Origin: Crassaminicella thermophila
GTDB lineage: Bacteria; Bacillota; Clostridia; Peptostreptococcales; Thermotaleaceae
DNA: 64,000 nucleotides
Direction: 5' to 3'
Assembly: GCF_008152325.1 (NCBI RefSeq)
Contig: NZ_CP042243.1
Span: 811,026 to 875,025 of the forward strand
Part shown: positions 47,240-55,548 of the stretch, piece after piece
Numbering within the stretch: the first letter of the stretch is position 1
How the letters are laid out: every line of letters starts with the position of its first letter
Notes under the pieces: model-generated
The model's database searches: none
What the model was told of the DNA's origin: nothing
Seen by the model: the letters and a program-made list of their open reading frames with translations, nothing else
Program-made: the position numbers and the translations under genes

Positions 47240-49036
47240 ATGGAATTATATAGAGCACATGTCCTAATCTGTGGTGGTACGGGTTGTACTTCTTCAGGTT
47301 CAGAAACACTTATCGATACTTTTAATAAAGAGCTAGAGAAAAATAACTTAACAAATGAAGTGAAAATTGTTAAAACAGGATGTTTTGGTTTATGTGAAGC
47401 AGGACCAATTGTTATTGTATATCCTGAGGGAGCTTTTTATAGCCATGTAAAAATTGAAGATGTAAAAAGAATTACAGAAGAACACTTATTAAAGGGAAGA
47501 ATTGTAAAAGATTTATTGTTTAAAGAAGCAATAGAGGAAGACAAGGTTCGTTCTATAAATGAAGTAGATTTTTACAAAAAACAAAAAAGGGTTGCACTTA
47601 GAAACTGTGGTGTAATCAACCCTGAAGATATTAAAGAATATATTGCTTTTGATGGATACAAAGCATTAGGAAAAGTTCTTACAGAAATGACAAGAGAAGA
47701 AGTAATCGATACAATTAAAAAATCTGGACTTCGTGGTCGTGGAGGCGGTGGTTTCCCAACAGGACTTAAGTGGGAATTCACATACAAGGCACAGGGAGAT
47801 CAAAAATATGTAGCTTGTAACGCAGATGAAGGGGACCCTGGTGCATTTATGGATAGATCTGTACTTGAGGGAGATCCACATGCTCTTGTAGAAGCTATGG
47901 CAATAGCAGCTTATGCAGTAGGTGCAAATCAAGGATATGTATATGTAAGAGCAGAATATCCAATTGCTGTACACAGATTACAAATTGCTATTGATCAAGC
48001 AAGAGAATATGGATTATTAGGAAAAAATATTTTTGATACAGACTTTGAGTTTGATTTAGAAATAAGACTTGGTGCAGGAGCATTCGTTTGTGGTGAAGAA
48101 ACAGCACTTCTTAATTCTATAGAAGGTAAAAGAGGTATGCCAAGACCAAGACCACCTTTCCCAGCAGTTAAAGGTTTATGGCAAAAACCAACATTATTAA
48201 ACAATGTTGAAACTTATGCAAATGTACCTCAAATCATTCTAAATGGTGCAGAATGGTTTGCAAGTATGGGAACAGAAAAATCAAAAGGAACAAAAGTATT
48301 TGCATTAGGTGGAAAGATAAATAATACTGGACTTCTTGAAATCCCTATGGGAACAACATTAAGAGAAGTTATCTATGAAATTGGTGGCGGAATACCAAAT
48401 GGAAAGAAATTTAAAGCAGTACAAACAGGTGGACCATCTGGTGGATGTATTACTGCTGATTATTTAGATACACCAATTGATTACGACAATCTTATTGCTC
48501 TAGGATCTATGATGGGTTCAGGTGGTATGATTGTAATGGATGAAGATAACTGTATGGTTGACGTTGCAAGATTCTTCTTAGACTTTACAGTAGATGAAAG
48601 CTGTGGTAAGTGTCCTCCATGTAGAATCGGTACAAAGAGAATGTTAGAAATATTAGATAAGATTACATCAGGTAAGGGAGAACCAGAAGATATTGATAAG
48701 CTTGAAAGATTAGCGCAAAGTATTAAAGCTTCTGCTTTATGTGGATTAGGTCAAACAGCTCCAAACCCTGTATTATCTACATTAAAATATTTTAGAGATG
48801 AGTATGAAGCACATGTAAATGAGAAGAGATGTCCAGCAGGGGTATGTCAAGAGTTATTATCTTACACAGTTGACCCTGAATTATGTAAAAAATGTGGTAT
48901 TTGTGCAAACAAATGTCCTGTTAATTGTATAGATGGAGTAAAAGGAAAAGAAGTATATACAATTGATACAGAAAAATGTATTAAGTGTGGCGCTTGTATG
49001 GAAGCATGTCCATTCAAAGCAATAAGCAAGAAGTAA
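47240..49036 (+). CDS. NuoF-like flavin subunit of the bifurcating hydrogenase (HydB-type)
   Basis: The NAD(H)- and FMN-binding subunit of about 598 residues. Domains in order: an N-terminal thioredoxin-like [2Fe-2S] domain (CGGTGCTSSGS, GCFGLCEAGP); the NuoF core with the FMN/NAD loops GLRGRGGGGFPTGLKW and FVCGEETALLNSIEGKRGMP; the 4Fe-4S site ESCGKCPPCRIGTKR; and a C-terminal 2x[4Fe-4S] ferredoxin (CKKCGICANKCPVNC, CIKCGACMEACPFKA). This layout is that of HydB in NAD-linked bifurcating hydrogenases. The second ATG of an adjacent pair is chosen because AGGAGG ends seven bases before it. Confidence 0.95.
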   Translation: MELYRAHVLICGGTGCTSSGSETLIDTFNKELEKNNLTNEVKIVKTGCFGLCEAGPIVIVYPEGAFYSHVKIEDVKRITEEHLLKGRIVKDLLFKEAIEEDKVRSINEVDFYKKQKRVALRNCGVINPEDIKEYIAFDGYKALGKVLTEMTREEVIDTIKKSGLRGRGGGGFPTGLKWEFTYKAQGDQKYVACNADEGDPGAFMDRSVLEGDPHALVEAMAIAAYAVGANQGYVYVRAEYPIAVHRLQIAIDQAREYGLLGKNIFDTDFEFDLEIRLGAGAFVCGEETALLNSIEGKRGMPRPRPPFPAVKGLWQKPTLLNNVETYANVPQIILNGAEWFASMGTEKSKGTKVFALGGKINNTGLLEIPMGTTLREVIYEIGGGIPNGKKFKAVQTGGPSGGCITADYLDTPIDYDNLIALGSMMGSGGMIVMDEDNCMVDVARFFLDFTVDESCGKCPPCRIGTKRMLEILDKITSGKGEPEDIDKLERLAQSIKASALCGLGQTAPNPVLSTLKYFRDEYEAHVNEKRCPAGVCQELLSYTVDPELCKKCGICANKCPVNCIDGVKGKEVYTIDTEKCIKCGACMEACPFKAISKK

Positions 49037-49072
49037 GTTCTGCTATCTTAAAGGAAAAGGAGAGTGACAATA

Positions 49073-50875
49073 GTGGAAAAAGTTACTTTAACCATTGATA
49101 ATATAAAAGTCGAAGTCCCAAAAGATTATACAATTCTTCAAGCTGCTAAGCTTGCTGGTATAGACATTCCTACTTTATGTTATTTAAAGGATATAAATGA
49201 AATAGGAGCTTGTCGTGTATGTTTAGTTGAAGTAGAAGGAGCAAGAGCTTTGCAAGCTTCTTGTGTGCATCCAGTTGCAGAGGGAATGGTTGTAAAAACA
49301 AATACAAAGAAGGTAAGAGATGCTAGAAAATCAAACGTAGAGTTGATTCTTTCTAACCATAATAGAGAATGTTTAACTTGTGTTAGAAATAAAAACTGTG
49401 AATTACAAAATATTGCAGATGAATTAGGAATTAGTGAAATTCCTTTTGAAGGAGAAAAAACTGAAACAGTGATTGATGATCAGTCTTACTCTATTGTAAG
49501 AGATCAAAGCAAATGTATTCTTTGTGGAAGATGTGTAAATGTATGTAAAAATGTACAAGGAATAGGTATTCTTGATTTTGTTAATAGAGGATTTGAAACA
49601 AGAGTAGCTCCTGCTTTTGAAAAAAGCATGGCAGATGTACCATGTATTTATTGTGGACAATGTATTACTGCTTGTCCAGTAGGTGCATTAAAAGAAAAAG
49701 ATGATATTGATAAAGTATGGGATGTTCTTGATAATCCTGATGTACATGTTGTAGTACAAACAGCTCCAGCTGTAAGAGCAGCACTTGGAGAAGAATTTGG
49801 ACTACCTATAGGAACAAGAGTTACAGGTAAAATGGTTGCAGCTCTTAAAAGACTTGGATTTGATAAAGTTTATGATACAGACTTTGCAGCTGACTTAACA
49901 ATCATGGAAGAAGGAACAGAATTATTAGGTAGAATCCAAAATGGTGGAAAGCTTCCAATGATTACTTCTTGTTCACCAGGTTGGATTAGATTCTGTGAAT
50001 TTAATTATCCAGAGTTTTTAGATAACTTATCAACATGTAAATCACCACAACAAATGATGGGTGCTATTATTAAATCTTATTATGCACAAAAGAATGATAT
50101 TGACCCTAAAAATATATGTGTTGTTTCAATAATGCCATGTACTTCTAAAAAGACAGAATCACAAAGAAATGAAATGAATGTAAATGGTATTAGAGATGTA
50201 GATATTGTATTAACTACAAGAGAATTGGCAAAAATGATCAAGCAAGCAAGAATTAAATTCTTAGAGCTTGAAGATGAAAAATATGATCAAGATTTATTAG
50301 GTGATTATACAGGTGCTGGTGTAATCTTTGGTGTTACTGGAGGGGTTATGGAAGCAGCTTTAAGAACAGTAGCAGAAGTATTAGAAGGAAAATCCTTTGA
50401 AAATGTTGAGTACGAAGCTGTAAGAGGTGTTGAAGGAGTAAAAGAAGCAACAGTAGTATTAGGCGGAAAAGAAATTAAGGTTGCTGTTGCTCATGGAACA
50501 GCTAATGCAGCAAAAGTACTAGATATGGTAAAAGCAGGAGAGAAGGATTATCACTTTATTGAAGTTATGGCATGTCCTGGAGGATGTGTATGTGGTGGAG
50601 GTCAGCCACATGTTTCTGCTAAAACAAAAATGGATATAGATGTAAAAGCAGAAAGAGCAAAAGCATTGTATGAAGAAGATGAGCTTCTTACAATTAGAAA
50701 ATCTCATGAAAATCCACAAATCAAAAAGCTTTATGAAGATTTCTTAGGAAAGCCAAATAGTCATAAAGCACATGAATTATTACACACTCATTATGCTGCT
50801 AAGGAGCAATTTCCTACAGATTCATGCTGTCAAGAAGCAGCTGCAACAAAAGATTGCGATTGCGGTTGTAAATAA
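49073..50875 (+). CDS. hydA: NADH-linked [FeFe]-hydrogenase catalytic subunit HydA
   Basis: The catalytic subunit, about 600 residues, which makes or takes up H2. The N-terminus is a [2Fe-2S] ferredoxin domain (IGACRVCLVEVEG), then the His/Cys 4Fe-4S region (NRECLTCVRNKNCELQ) and two 4Fe-4S clusters (CILCGRCVNVCK, CIYCGQCITACPVGA). The three H-cluster motifs are intact: TSCSPGWIRFCE, MPCTSKKTE and MACPGGCVCGGGQP. The C-terminus ends with a cysteine-rich tail (CCQEAAATKDCDCGCK), possibly for another cluster. GTG 49073 is preferred; the GTG nine bases upstream overlaps the GGAGAG site. Domain layout fits group A, NAD-linked multimeric enzymes. Confidence 0.96.
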   Translation: MEKVTLTIDNIKVEVPKDYTILQAAKLAGIDIPTLCYLKDINEIGACRVCLVEVEGARALQASCVHPVAEGMVVKTNTKKVRDARKSNVELILSNHNRECLTCVRNKNCELQNIADELGISEIPFEGEKTETVIDDQSYSIVRDQSKCILCGRCVNVCKNVQGIGILDFVNRGFETRVAPAFEKSMADVPCIYCGQCITACPVGALKEKDDIDKVWDVLDNPDVHVVVQTAPAVRAALGEEFGLPIGTRVTGKMVAALKRLGFDKVYDTDFAADLTIMEEGTELLGRIQNGGKLPMITSCSPGWIRFCEFNYPEFLDNLSTCKSPQQMMGAIIKSYYAQKNDIDPKNICVVSIMPCTSKKTESQRNEMNVNGIRDVDIVLTTRELAKMIKQARIKFLELEDEKYDQDLLGDYTGAGVIFGVTGGVMEAALRTVAEVLEGKSFENVEYEAVRGVEGVKEATVVLGGKEIKVAVAHGTANAAKVLDMVKAGEKDYHFIEVMACPGGCVCGGGQPHVSAKTKMDIDVKAERAKALYEEDELLTIRKSHENPQIKKLYEDFLGKPNSHKAHELLHTHYAAKEQFPTDSCCQEAAATKDCDCGCK

Positions 50876-50880
50876 TAAAT

Positions 50881-50912
50881 AAAAGGTAGATGTTTTTCAT
50901 CTACCTTTTATT
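50881..50912 (+). terminator. Terminator of the hydrogenase operon
   Basis: AAAAGGTAGATG-TTTTT-CATCTACCTTTT. Confidence 0.9.
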
Positions 50913-51082
50913 ATAATTTTAAAACAATATTGAAAATTATATGGAAAAATTATAAAATATAATTGTAATCTGACTGATGGATTTTATTCATCAGGAGGAT
51001 TTTTTTATAAAACTAATTGCAAGGAATTTTCTGAGCAAAAGGTAAGAAGGTGATCTTATGTGCAAATAATTATTTTGTATAG

Positions 51083-51116
51083 AAACTTTCCTTATCTTTG
51101 AGGAAAGTTTTTTTAT
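51083..51116 (+). terminator. Terminator in the hydA-maturase spacer
   Basis: AAACTTTCCT-TATCTTTG-AGGAAAGTTT followed by TTTT. Since hydA already has a terminator, this one may end a small transcript that starts in the spacer. Confidence 0.8.
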
Positions 51117-51189
51117 TCTATATGAAATTATAAATTTTTTGAACTGTTGATAACTTTGGTAACTGAATAAAAGTATCAACTATTTTGAG

Positions 51190-51243
51190 CAACGGAGTCC
51201 GTTAGGACTCGTTGGCGACATGAGCCATGCGATAGCATGAAGC
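51190..51243 (+). repeat. GC-rich double-hairpin element
   Basis: CAACGGAGTCC-GTTA-GGACTCGTTG forms a 10-bp hairpin with one bulge, followed by CATGC-GATA-GCATG. The base composition differs sharply from the surrounding AT-rich spacer. It resembles the dispersed structured repeats of Clostridia; it lies directly before the leader of the regulator gene. Confidence 0.6.
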
Positions 51244-51280
51244 GAATTTTTTATTGAGTAAATAGGAAGGGGAAAAGGTT

Positions 51281-51526
51281 ATGAACAAACGAATAGGTGT
51301 TGTAGCAATTATCGTTGAAAATAGAGAGAATGTAGATGATGTAAATAAATTGTTGAGCAATTTTGGAGAGATTATCGTTGGAAGAATGGGGATACCTTAT
51401 AAGGAAAAGGATGTAAGCGTTATTTCTATTATTGTAGACGGTACAACTGATGAAATAGGAGCATTAACAGGAAAGCTAGGAAGACTTACTGGAGTGAATG
51501 TAAAAAGTGCACTAACCAAAAAATAA
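51281..51526 (+). CDS. TM1266-type iron-only hydrogenase system regulator
   Basis: An 81-residue ACT/ferredoxin-fold protein of the TM1266 family (start RIGVVAIIVENRENVDDVNK, then FGEIIVGRMGIPYKEKDVSV). The family is found beside HydE/HydF/HydG and is named a putative regulator of the hydrogenase system; direct evidence for its function is lacking. It is the first gene of the maturation operon, eight bases before hydG. Confidence 0.9.
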   Translation: MNKRIGVVAIIVENRENVDDVNKLLSNFGEIIVGRMGIPYKEKDVSVISIIVDGTTDEIGALTGKLGRLTGVNVKSALTKK

Positions 51527-51540
51527 TTTAGGGAGTGAAT

Positions 51541-52917
51541 ATGGTGAATACACATGAAATTATCAATGAGGAAAAAATACATGATCTTTTAGAGAAAGGT
51601 AAAAAAGCTAGTAAAAAAGAGATATTAGAAATCATTGAAAAAGCAAGAGATTGTTACGGTCTTACATTAGAAGAAGCTGCTGTTTTGTTGCAGATAGAGG
51701 ATACTCAGTTGTTAGAAAAATTGTTTGATGCAGCAAGATATATAAAAGATAAGATATATGGTAATCGTATTGTTATCTTTGCACCTCTTTATACGAGCAA
51801 TGAGTGTACGAATAATTGCTTATACTGTGGTTTTAGATCAGCAAACAAGGAACTTCATAGAAGAACGTTAAGCGCAGATGAAGTTGTAAATGAAGCGAGG
51901 GCTATAGAGAGTCAGGGACATAAAAGAATTTTATTGGTATGCGGAGAGGACCCTAAAAAGACTCATATTGATCATATTACTGATTCGGTAAGTGCAATAT
52001 ATGAAAATGTTGATATTAGAAGAATTAATGTAAATGCAGCTCCTATGAGTGTGGAAGATTTTAAAAAGTTGAAGGCAGTAGGGATTGGAACTTTTCAAAT
52101 TTTTCAAGAAACTTATCATAGAGAAACTTATAAAAAAATGCATCCAACAGGATTTAAGTCTGATTATGATTATCGCTTAACAGCTATTGAGAGAGCTTTT
52201 GAAGCAGGTATTGATGATTTTGGTATTGGAGCTTTATTAGGATTATATGATTATAAGTTTGATGTATTAGGAACACTTATGCATTCACAGTATATGGATG
52301 ATAAATATAGTGTAGGGCCTCATACTATATCTATACCAAGGTTAAGACCAGCATTAGGCTCTGCTCTTGAGACGGTACCTTATCCAATTAATGATGAGGA
52401 ATTTAAAAAGATTATTGCAGTTTATCGATTAACTGTTCCTTATACAGGGATTATACTTTCAACTAGGGAAGCTCCTGCACTTCGAGATGAGTTGCTTAAT
52501 TTAGGGGTTTCTCAAATATCAGCAGGCTCAAGAACAAATCCTGGAGGATATGAAGAAGATGATAGAGAAGCGACACAATTTGAAACAAGTGATGAAAGAA
52601 CTCTTGATGAAATGCTGCAAGTAGTTTGTGAACAAGGACATCTTCCAAGCTTTTGTACGGCTTGTTATAGAGCAAATAGAACAGGAGAAGCTTTTATGGA
52701 GCTTGCTAAGGATGCACATATACATGAGTTTTGTCAGCCAAATGCAATTTTAACATTTAAAGAGAATTTAGTTAGATTTGCATCAGCTAAAACGAAAGAA
52801 AAAGGAGAAAAAATGATTGAAAAGGAACTTCAAAAAATTGAAGATGAAAAGGTAAAAGCAGAGACAATTAAGAGACTAGAAAGAATTGAAAATGGAGAAA
52901 AAGATCTATACTTTTAG
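51541..52917 (+). CDS. hydG: [FeFe]-hydrogenase maturase HydG (radical SAM tyrosine lyase)
   Basis: HydG cleaves tyrosine to make CO and cyanide for the H-cluster. The protein of about 458 residues has the radical SAM motif CTNNCLYCGF near residue 90 and the C-terminal cluster site CTACYRANRTGEAF with the later Cys of FCQPNAILTF, which in HydG carries the auxiliary iron-sulfur cluster where Fe(CO)2CN forms. ATG 51541 is five bases from AGGGAG; a GTG two codons earlier overlaps the site. It lies in an operon with the regulator, HydE and HydF. Confidence 0.96.
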   Translation: MVNTHEIINEEKIHDLLEKGKKASKKEILEIIEKARDCYGLTLEEAAVLLQIEDTQLLEKLFDAARYIKDKIYGNRIVIFAPLYTSNECTNNCLYCGFRSANKELHRRTLSADEVVNEARAIESQGHKRILLVCGEDPKKTHIDHITDSVSAIYENVDIRRINVNAAPMSVEDFKKLKAVGIGTFQIFQETYHRETYKKMHPTGFKSDYDYRLTAIERAFEAGIDDFGIGALLGLYDYKFDVLGTLMHSQYMDDKYSVGPHTISIPRLRPALGSALETVPYPINDEEFKKIIAVYRLTVPYTGIILSTREAPALRDELLNLGVSQISAGSRTNPGGYEEDDREATQFETSDERTLDEMLQVVCEQGHLPSFCTACYRANRTGEAFMELAKDAHIHEFCQPNAILTFKENLVRFASAKTKEKGEKMIEKELQKIEDEKVKAETIKRLERIENGEKDLYF

Positions 52918-52926
52918 GAGGAAGGA

Positions 52927-54258
52927 ATGGAGCAAAAGCCGAAATACTATTTGATTATGGCAGGATCAACAAACCATATGCTAAGAGGAGATCAATTATT
53001 AAAGGATTCGGGACTAAAAACTGCTTTAGTTCCTGCTCCTTCTGAATATGGTTCTGTATGTGCCATTGCTATCAAGGTAAAAACAGAAGATTTAAAACAA
53101 GCAGAAGTTATTTTAAAAGAAAATGAAATAAAGCTTGAAGGTATTTATCCAGAAATTCCAAAGAAGCTTTCAGGACTTGTAGAGAAATTGTATCAATCTG
53201 TTATTTCTGATGATTTTCTTATGATACTTAAAAAAGTAGAAGAAGGAGAAGAATTAAGCTTTGAAGATATTGTAAGACTTCTTAAAACAGAGAGAAAGGC
53301 AGAAATGGATGCTTTATTTGATGCAGCAGATAGAATGAGAAAAGAAATTATTGGAGATACGGTAGATATAAGAGGTGCAATAGAGTTTTCAAATATATGC
53401 AGAAAAGACTGTAAATACTGTGGTGTTAGAAAGAGCCTAAATGATTTAAAGCGTTACAGAATGAGTGAAGATGAAATTATGGATGTTGTTCATCAAATAC
53501 ACAAAATAGGACTTCAAACAGTTATTTTGCAGTCTGGAGAGGATTTATGGTGGACACCTGAAAAAATTGTATCCATTATTAAAAGAATAAAGAAAGAAAC
53601 AGGGATGAGAATTACATTAAGTATAGGAGAAAGACCAAAAGAGGAATATGCTTTATATAAAAAAATGGGTGCAGATAATTTCTTATTAAAAATTGAGACT
53701 ACAAATAAAGATATTTTTAAATTTATTCATCCAGATGATGATTTTAATATTAGAAAGCAATGTTCTAGTTGGCTAAGAGAGTTAGGATACCTAAATGGAT
53801 CAGGAAATATAATTGGTCTTCCTGGACAGAGAGTTGAGGATATTGCAAGAGATATTATTTACTTTAAAGAAATGGGAATTAATATGATTGGGATAGGACC
53901 TTTTCTTCCAGCAAAAGGGACACCATTTGAAAAATATCCACCAGGAAGTGTTGATATGACTTTAAAAGCAGTAGCTGTTACAAGGATTGTTTGTAAGAGA
54001 GTATTTTTACCAGCAACTACAGCTTTAGCTACATTAGATCCTGATGGACAAACAAAAGCATTAAAGGCTGGAGCAAATACTATTATGTTAATTAATACAC
54101 CAGTGAAATATCGCTATAATTATCAGATATATAGTGAGAAAAATATGGTTGATTTAGAGAGTGCATATAAAGCAATAACAGAATCAGGAAGAAAATTTCC
54201 ACCTTATTTAAAAATAGATTTGGAGGAGTTAAAAGATGCAGGAGACACCAAGAAGTAA
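52927..54258 (+). CDS. hydE: [FeFe]-hydrogenase maturase HydE with N-terminal DUF3343 domain
   Basis: HydE is a radical SAM enzyme acting on a cysteine-bound iron complex to supply the H-cluster bridge. The HydE core begins near residue 90 and carries the radical SAM motif NICRKDCKYCGVRKS, followed by QSGEDLWW and ETTNKDIFKFIHP. The first 80 residues are an extra DUF3343 domain (YYLIMAGSTNHMLRGDQLLK, then PAPSEYGSVCAIAIKV), a putative sulfur/selenium carrier-like module, so the protein has 443 residues instead of about 350. The next gene, hydF, starts inside its last 23 bases. Confidence 0.93.
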   Translation: MEQKPKYYLIMAGSTNHMLRGDQLLKDSGLKTALVPAPSEYGSVCAIAIKVKTEDLKQAEVILKENEIKLEGIYPEIPKKLSGLVEKLYQSVISDDFLMILKKVEEGEELSFEDIVRLLKTERKAEMDALFDAADRMRKEIIGDTVDIRGAIEFSNICRKDCKYCGVRKSLNDLKRYRMSEDEIMDVVHQIHKIGLQTVILQSGEDLWWTPEKIVSIIKRIKKETGMRITLSIGERPKEEYALYKKMGADNFLLKIETTNKDIFKFIHPDDDFNIRKQCSSWLRELGYLNGSGNIIGLPGQRVEDIARDIIYFKEMGINMIGIGPFLPAKGTPFEKYPPGSVDMTLKAVAVTRIVCKRVFLPATTALATLDPDGQTKALKAGANTIMLINTPVKYRYNYQIYSEKNMVDLESAYKAITESGRKFPPYLKIDLEELKDAGDTKK

Positions 54259-55464
54259 TAGATTGCATATTGCAATATTCGGAAAAAGAAATGCAGGAAA
54301 GTCAAGTTTAATAAATGCCCTTACTAATCAAGATATTGCCCTTGTGTCAAATGTAGCGGGTACGACGACAGATCCTGTTTATAAAGCGATGGAAATATTG
54401 CCTATAGGACCTGTAGTTATTATCGATACAGCAGGAATTGATGATGAAGGAACTTTAGGAGAATTAAGGATTAAAAAAAGACATATGATGTTTTGAATAA
54501 GACTGAATTAGCTGTTTTGGTAGTAACAGCACAATATGGCGTTACGGATTTTGACAGAGAAATTATTGAAAGAATAAAAGAAAAGAAAATTCCAATGCTA
54601 GGTGTTGTAAATAAAGCAGATTTAGAAATAATAGAAGATTCTATTATTAAAGAATGGGAAAAAACCTATAAGATTCCTTTTATAAAGGTGAGTGCAAAAG
54701 AGAAGGAAGGAATTGAAAATTTAAAACAAAAAATTATTGAAACAGCAAATATAGAAAAGCATGAAAAGGTAATAGTGGGAGATTTATTAGACCCTTATGA
54801 TTTTGTAGTATTAGTAACTCCTATAGATAAGGCAGCTCCTAAGGGAAGAATGATTTTGCCTCAACAGCAGACAATAAGGGATGTAATTGATCATGGAGCA
54901 GTAGCGATTGTAACAAGAGAAACAGAATTGAAAAATACTTTAAATGGATTAGGGAAAAAACCAAAACTTGTTATTACTGATTCTCAAGCCTTTGAAAAGG
55001 TAGATAAGGATACTCCAAAAGATATTCCTTTAACTTCATTTTCTATATTATTTGCAAGGTATAAGGGTGAATTAGAACCTTTAGTATCAGGAGTAAATAG
55101 AATAAAAGCTTTAAATATAGGTGATAATGTATTGATTTGTGAAGCATGTACTCATCATAGACAAGAAGGGGATATAGGTAGAGACAAAATACCGAGATGG
55201 CTTGAAGAGATAGTAGGGGGAAAACTAAATTTTGAGTGGACATCAGGTACACGTTATCCAGAACCTGAAGAAATGAAGAAGTTTGATTTGATTGTTCATT
55301 GCGGAGGGTGTATGTTAAATCCTAAAGAAATGGAGTTTAGGATAAATCAGGCAGTAGAAAATAATATGCCTATAGTAAATTATGGTGTTTTGATAGGGTT
55401 TGTAACGGGAGTTTTAGAAAGAGCATTAGAACCTTTTCCAGAAATAAAGAAGCTTATGAGATAA
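54236..55464 (+). pseudogene. hydF: [FeFe]-hydrogenase maturase HydF, frameshifted in an A7 run
   Basis: HydF is the GTPase scaffold that carries the H-cluster precursor to HydA. The first 86 codons give the GTPase start (IFGKRNAGKSSLINAL, VAGTTTDPV, IDTAGIDDEG) and stop at TGA 54494. The frame continues one register back from about 54475: KTYDVLNKTELAVLVVTAQYG, then NKADL, SAKEKEGIENL and the cluster site CEACTHH ... VHCGGCML. A change of -1 at A7 (54473-54479) joins both parts into a normal HydF of about 409 residues. The rest shows no decay. A sequencing error, a recent mutation or slippage on the A run are all possible; it is counted here as broken as written. Confidence 0.9.
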
Positions 55465-55497
55465 AAAAGCTGCAATCTTTTGATTGCAGCTTTTTAT
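55464..55497 (+). terminator. Terminator of the maturation operon
   Basis: AAAAAGCTGCAATC-TTTT-GATTGCAGCTTTTT, a perfect 14-bp stem. Confidence 0.92.
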
Positions 55498-55548
55498 TTT
55501 GCATATAGGATATGTGTTGATAATAAATATAAATAGGAGGTGAAGGCG

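Larger units (their letters stand above)
50913..51280. other. Structured spacer between hydA and the maturation genes
   Basis: About 370 bases without a gene. In order: a hairpin CTGATG...CATCAG followed by GGAGGATTTTTTT (about 50972-51007); a terminator; an inverted repeat GTTGATA...TATCAAC (about 51146-51181); and a compact GC-rich double hairpin at 51190-51243. No clear promoter could be placed for the maturation genes. Confidence 0.55.

Noticed and set aside
51053-51072. Mini-ORF Met-Cys-Lys-stop with a ribosome binding site before a terminator
   Set aside because: It looks like an attenuation leader, but three codons give no meaningful sensor and no controlled gene follows directly; kept only as a note.
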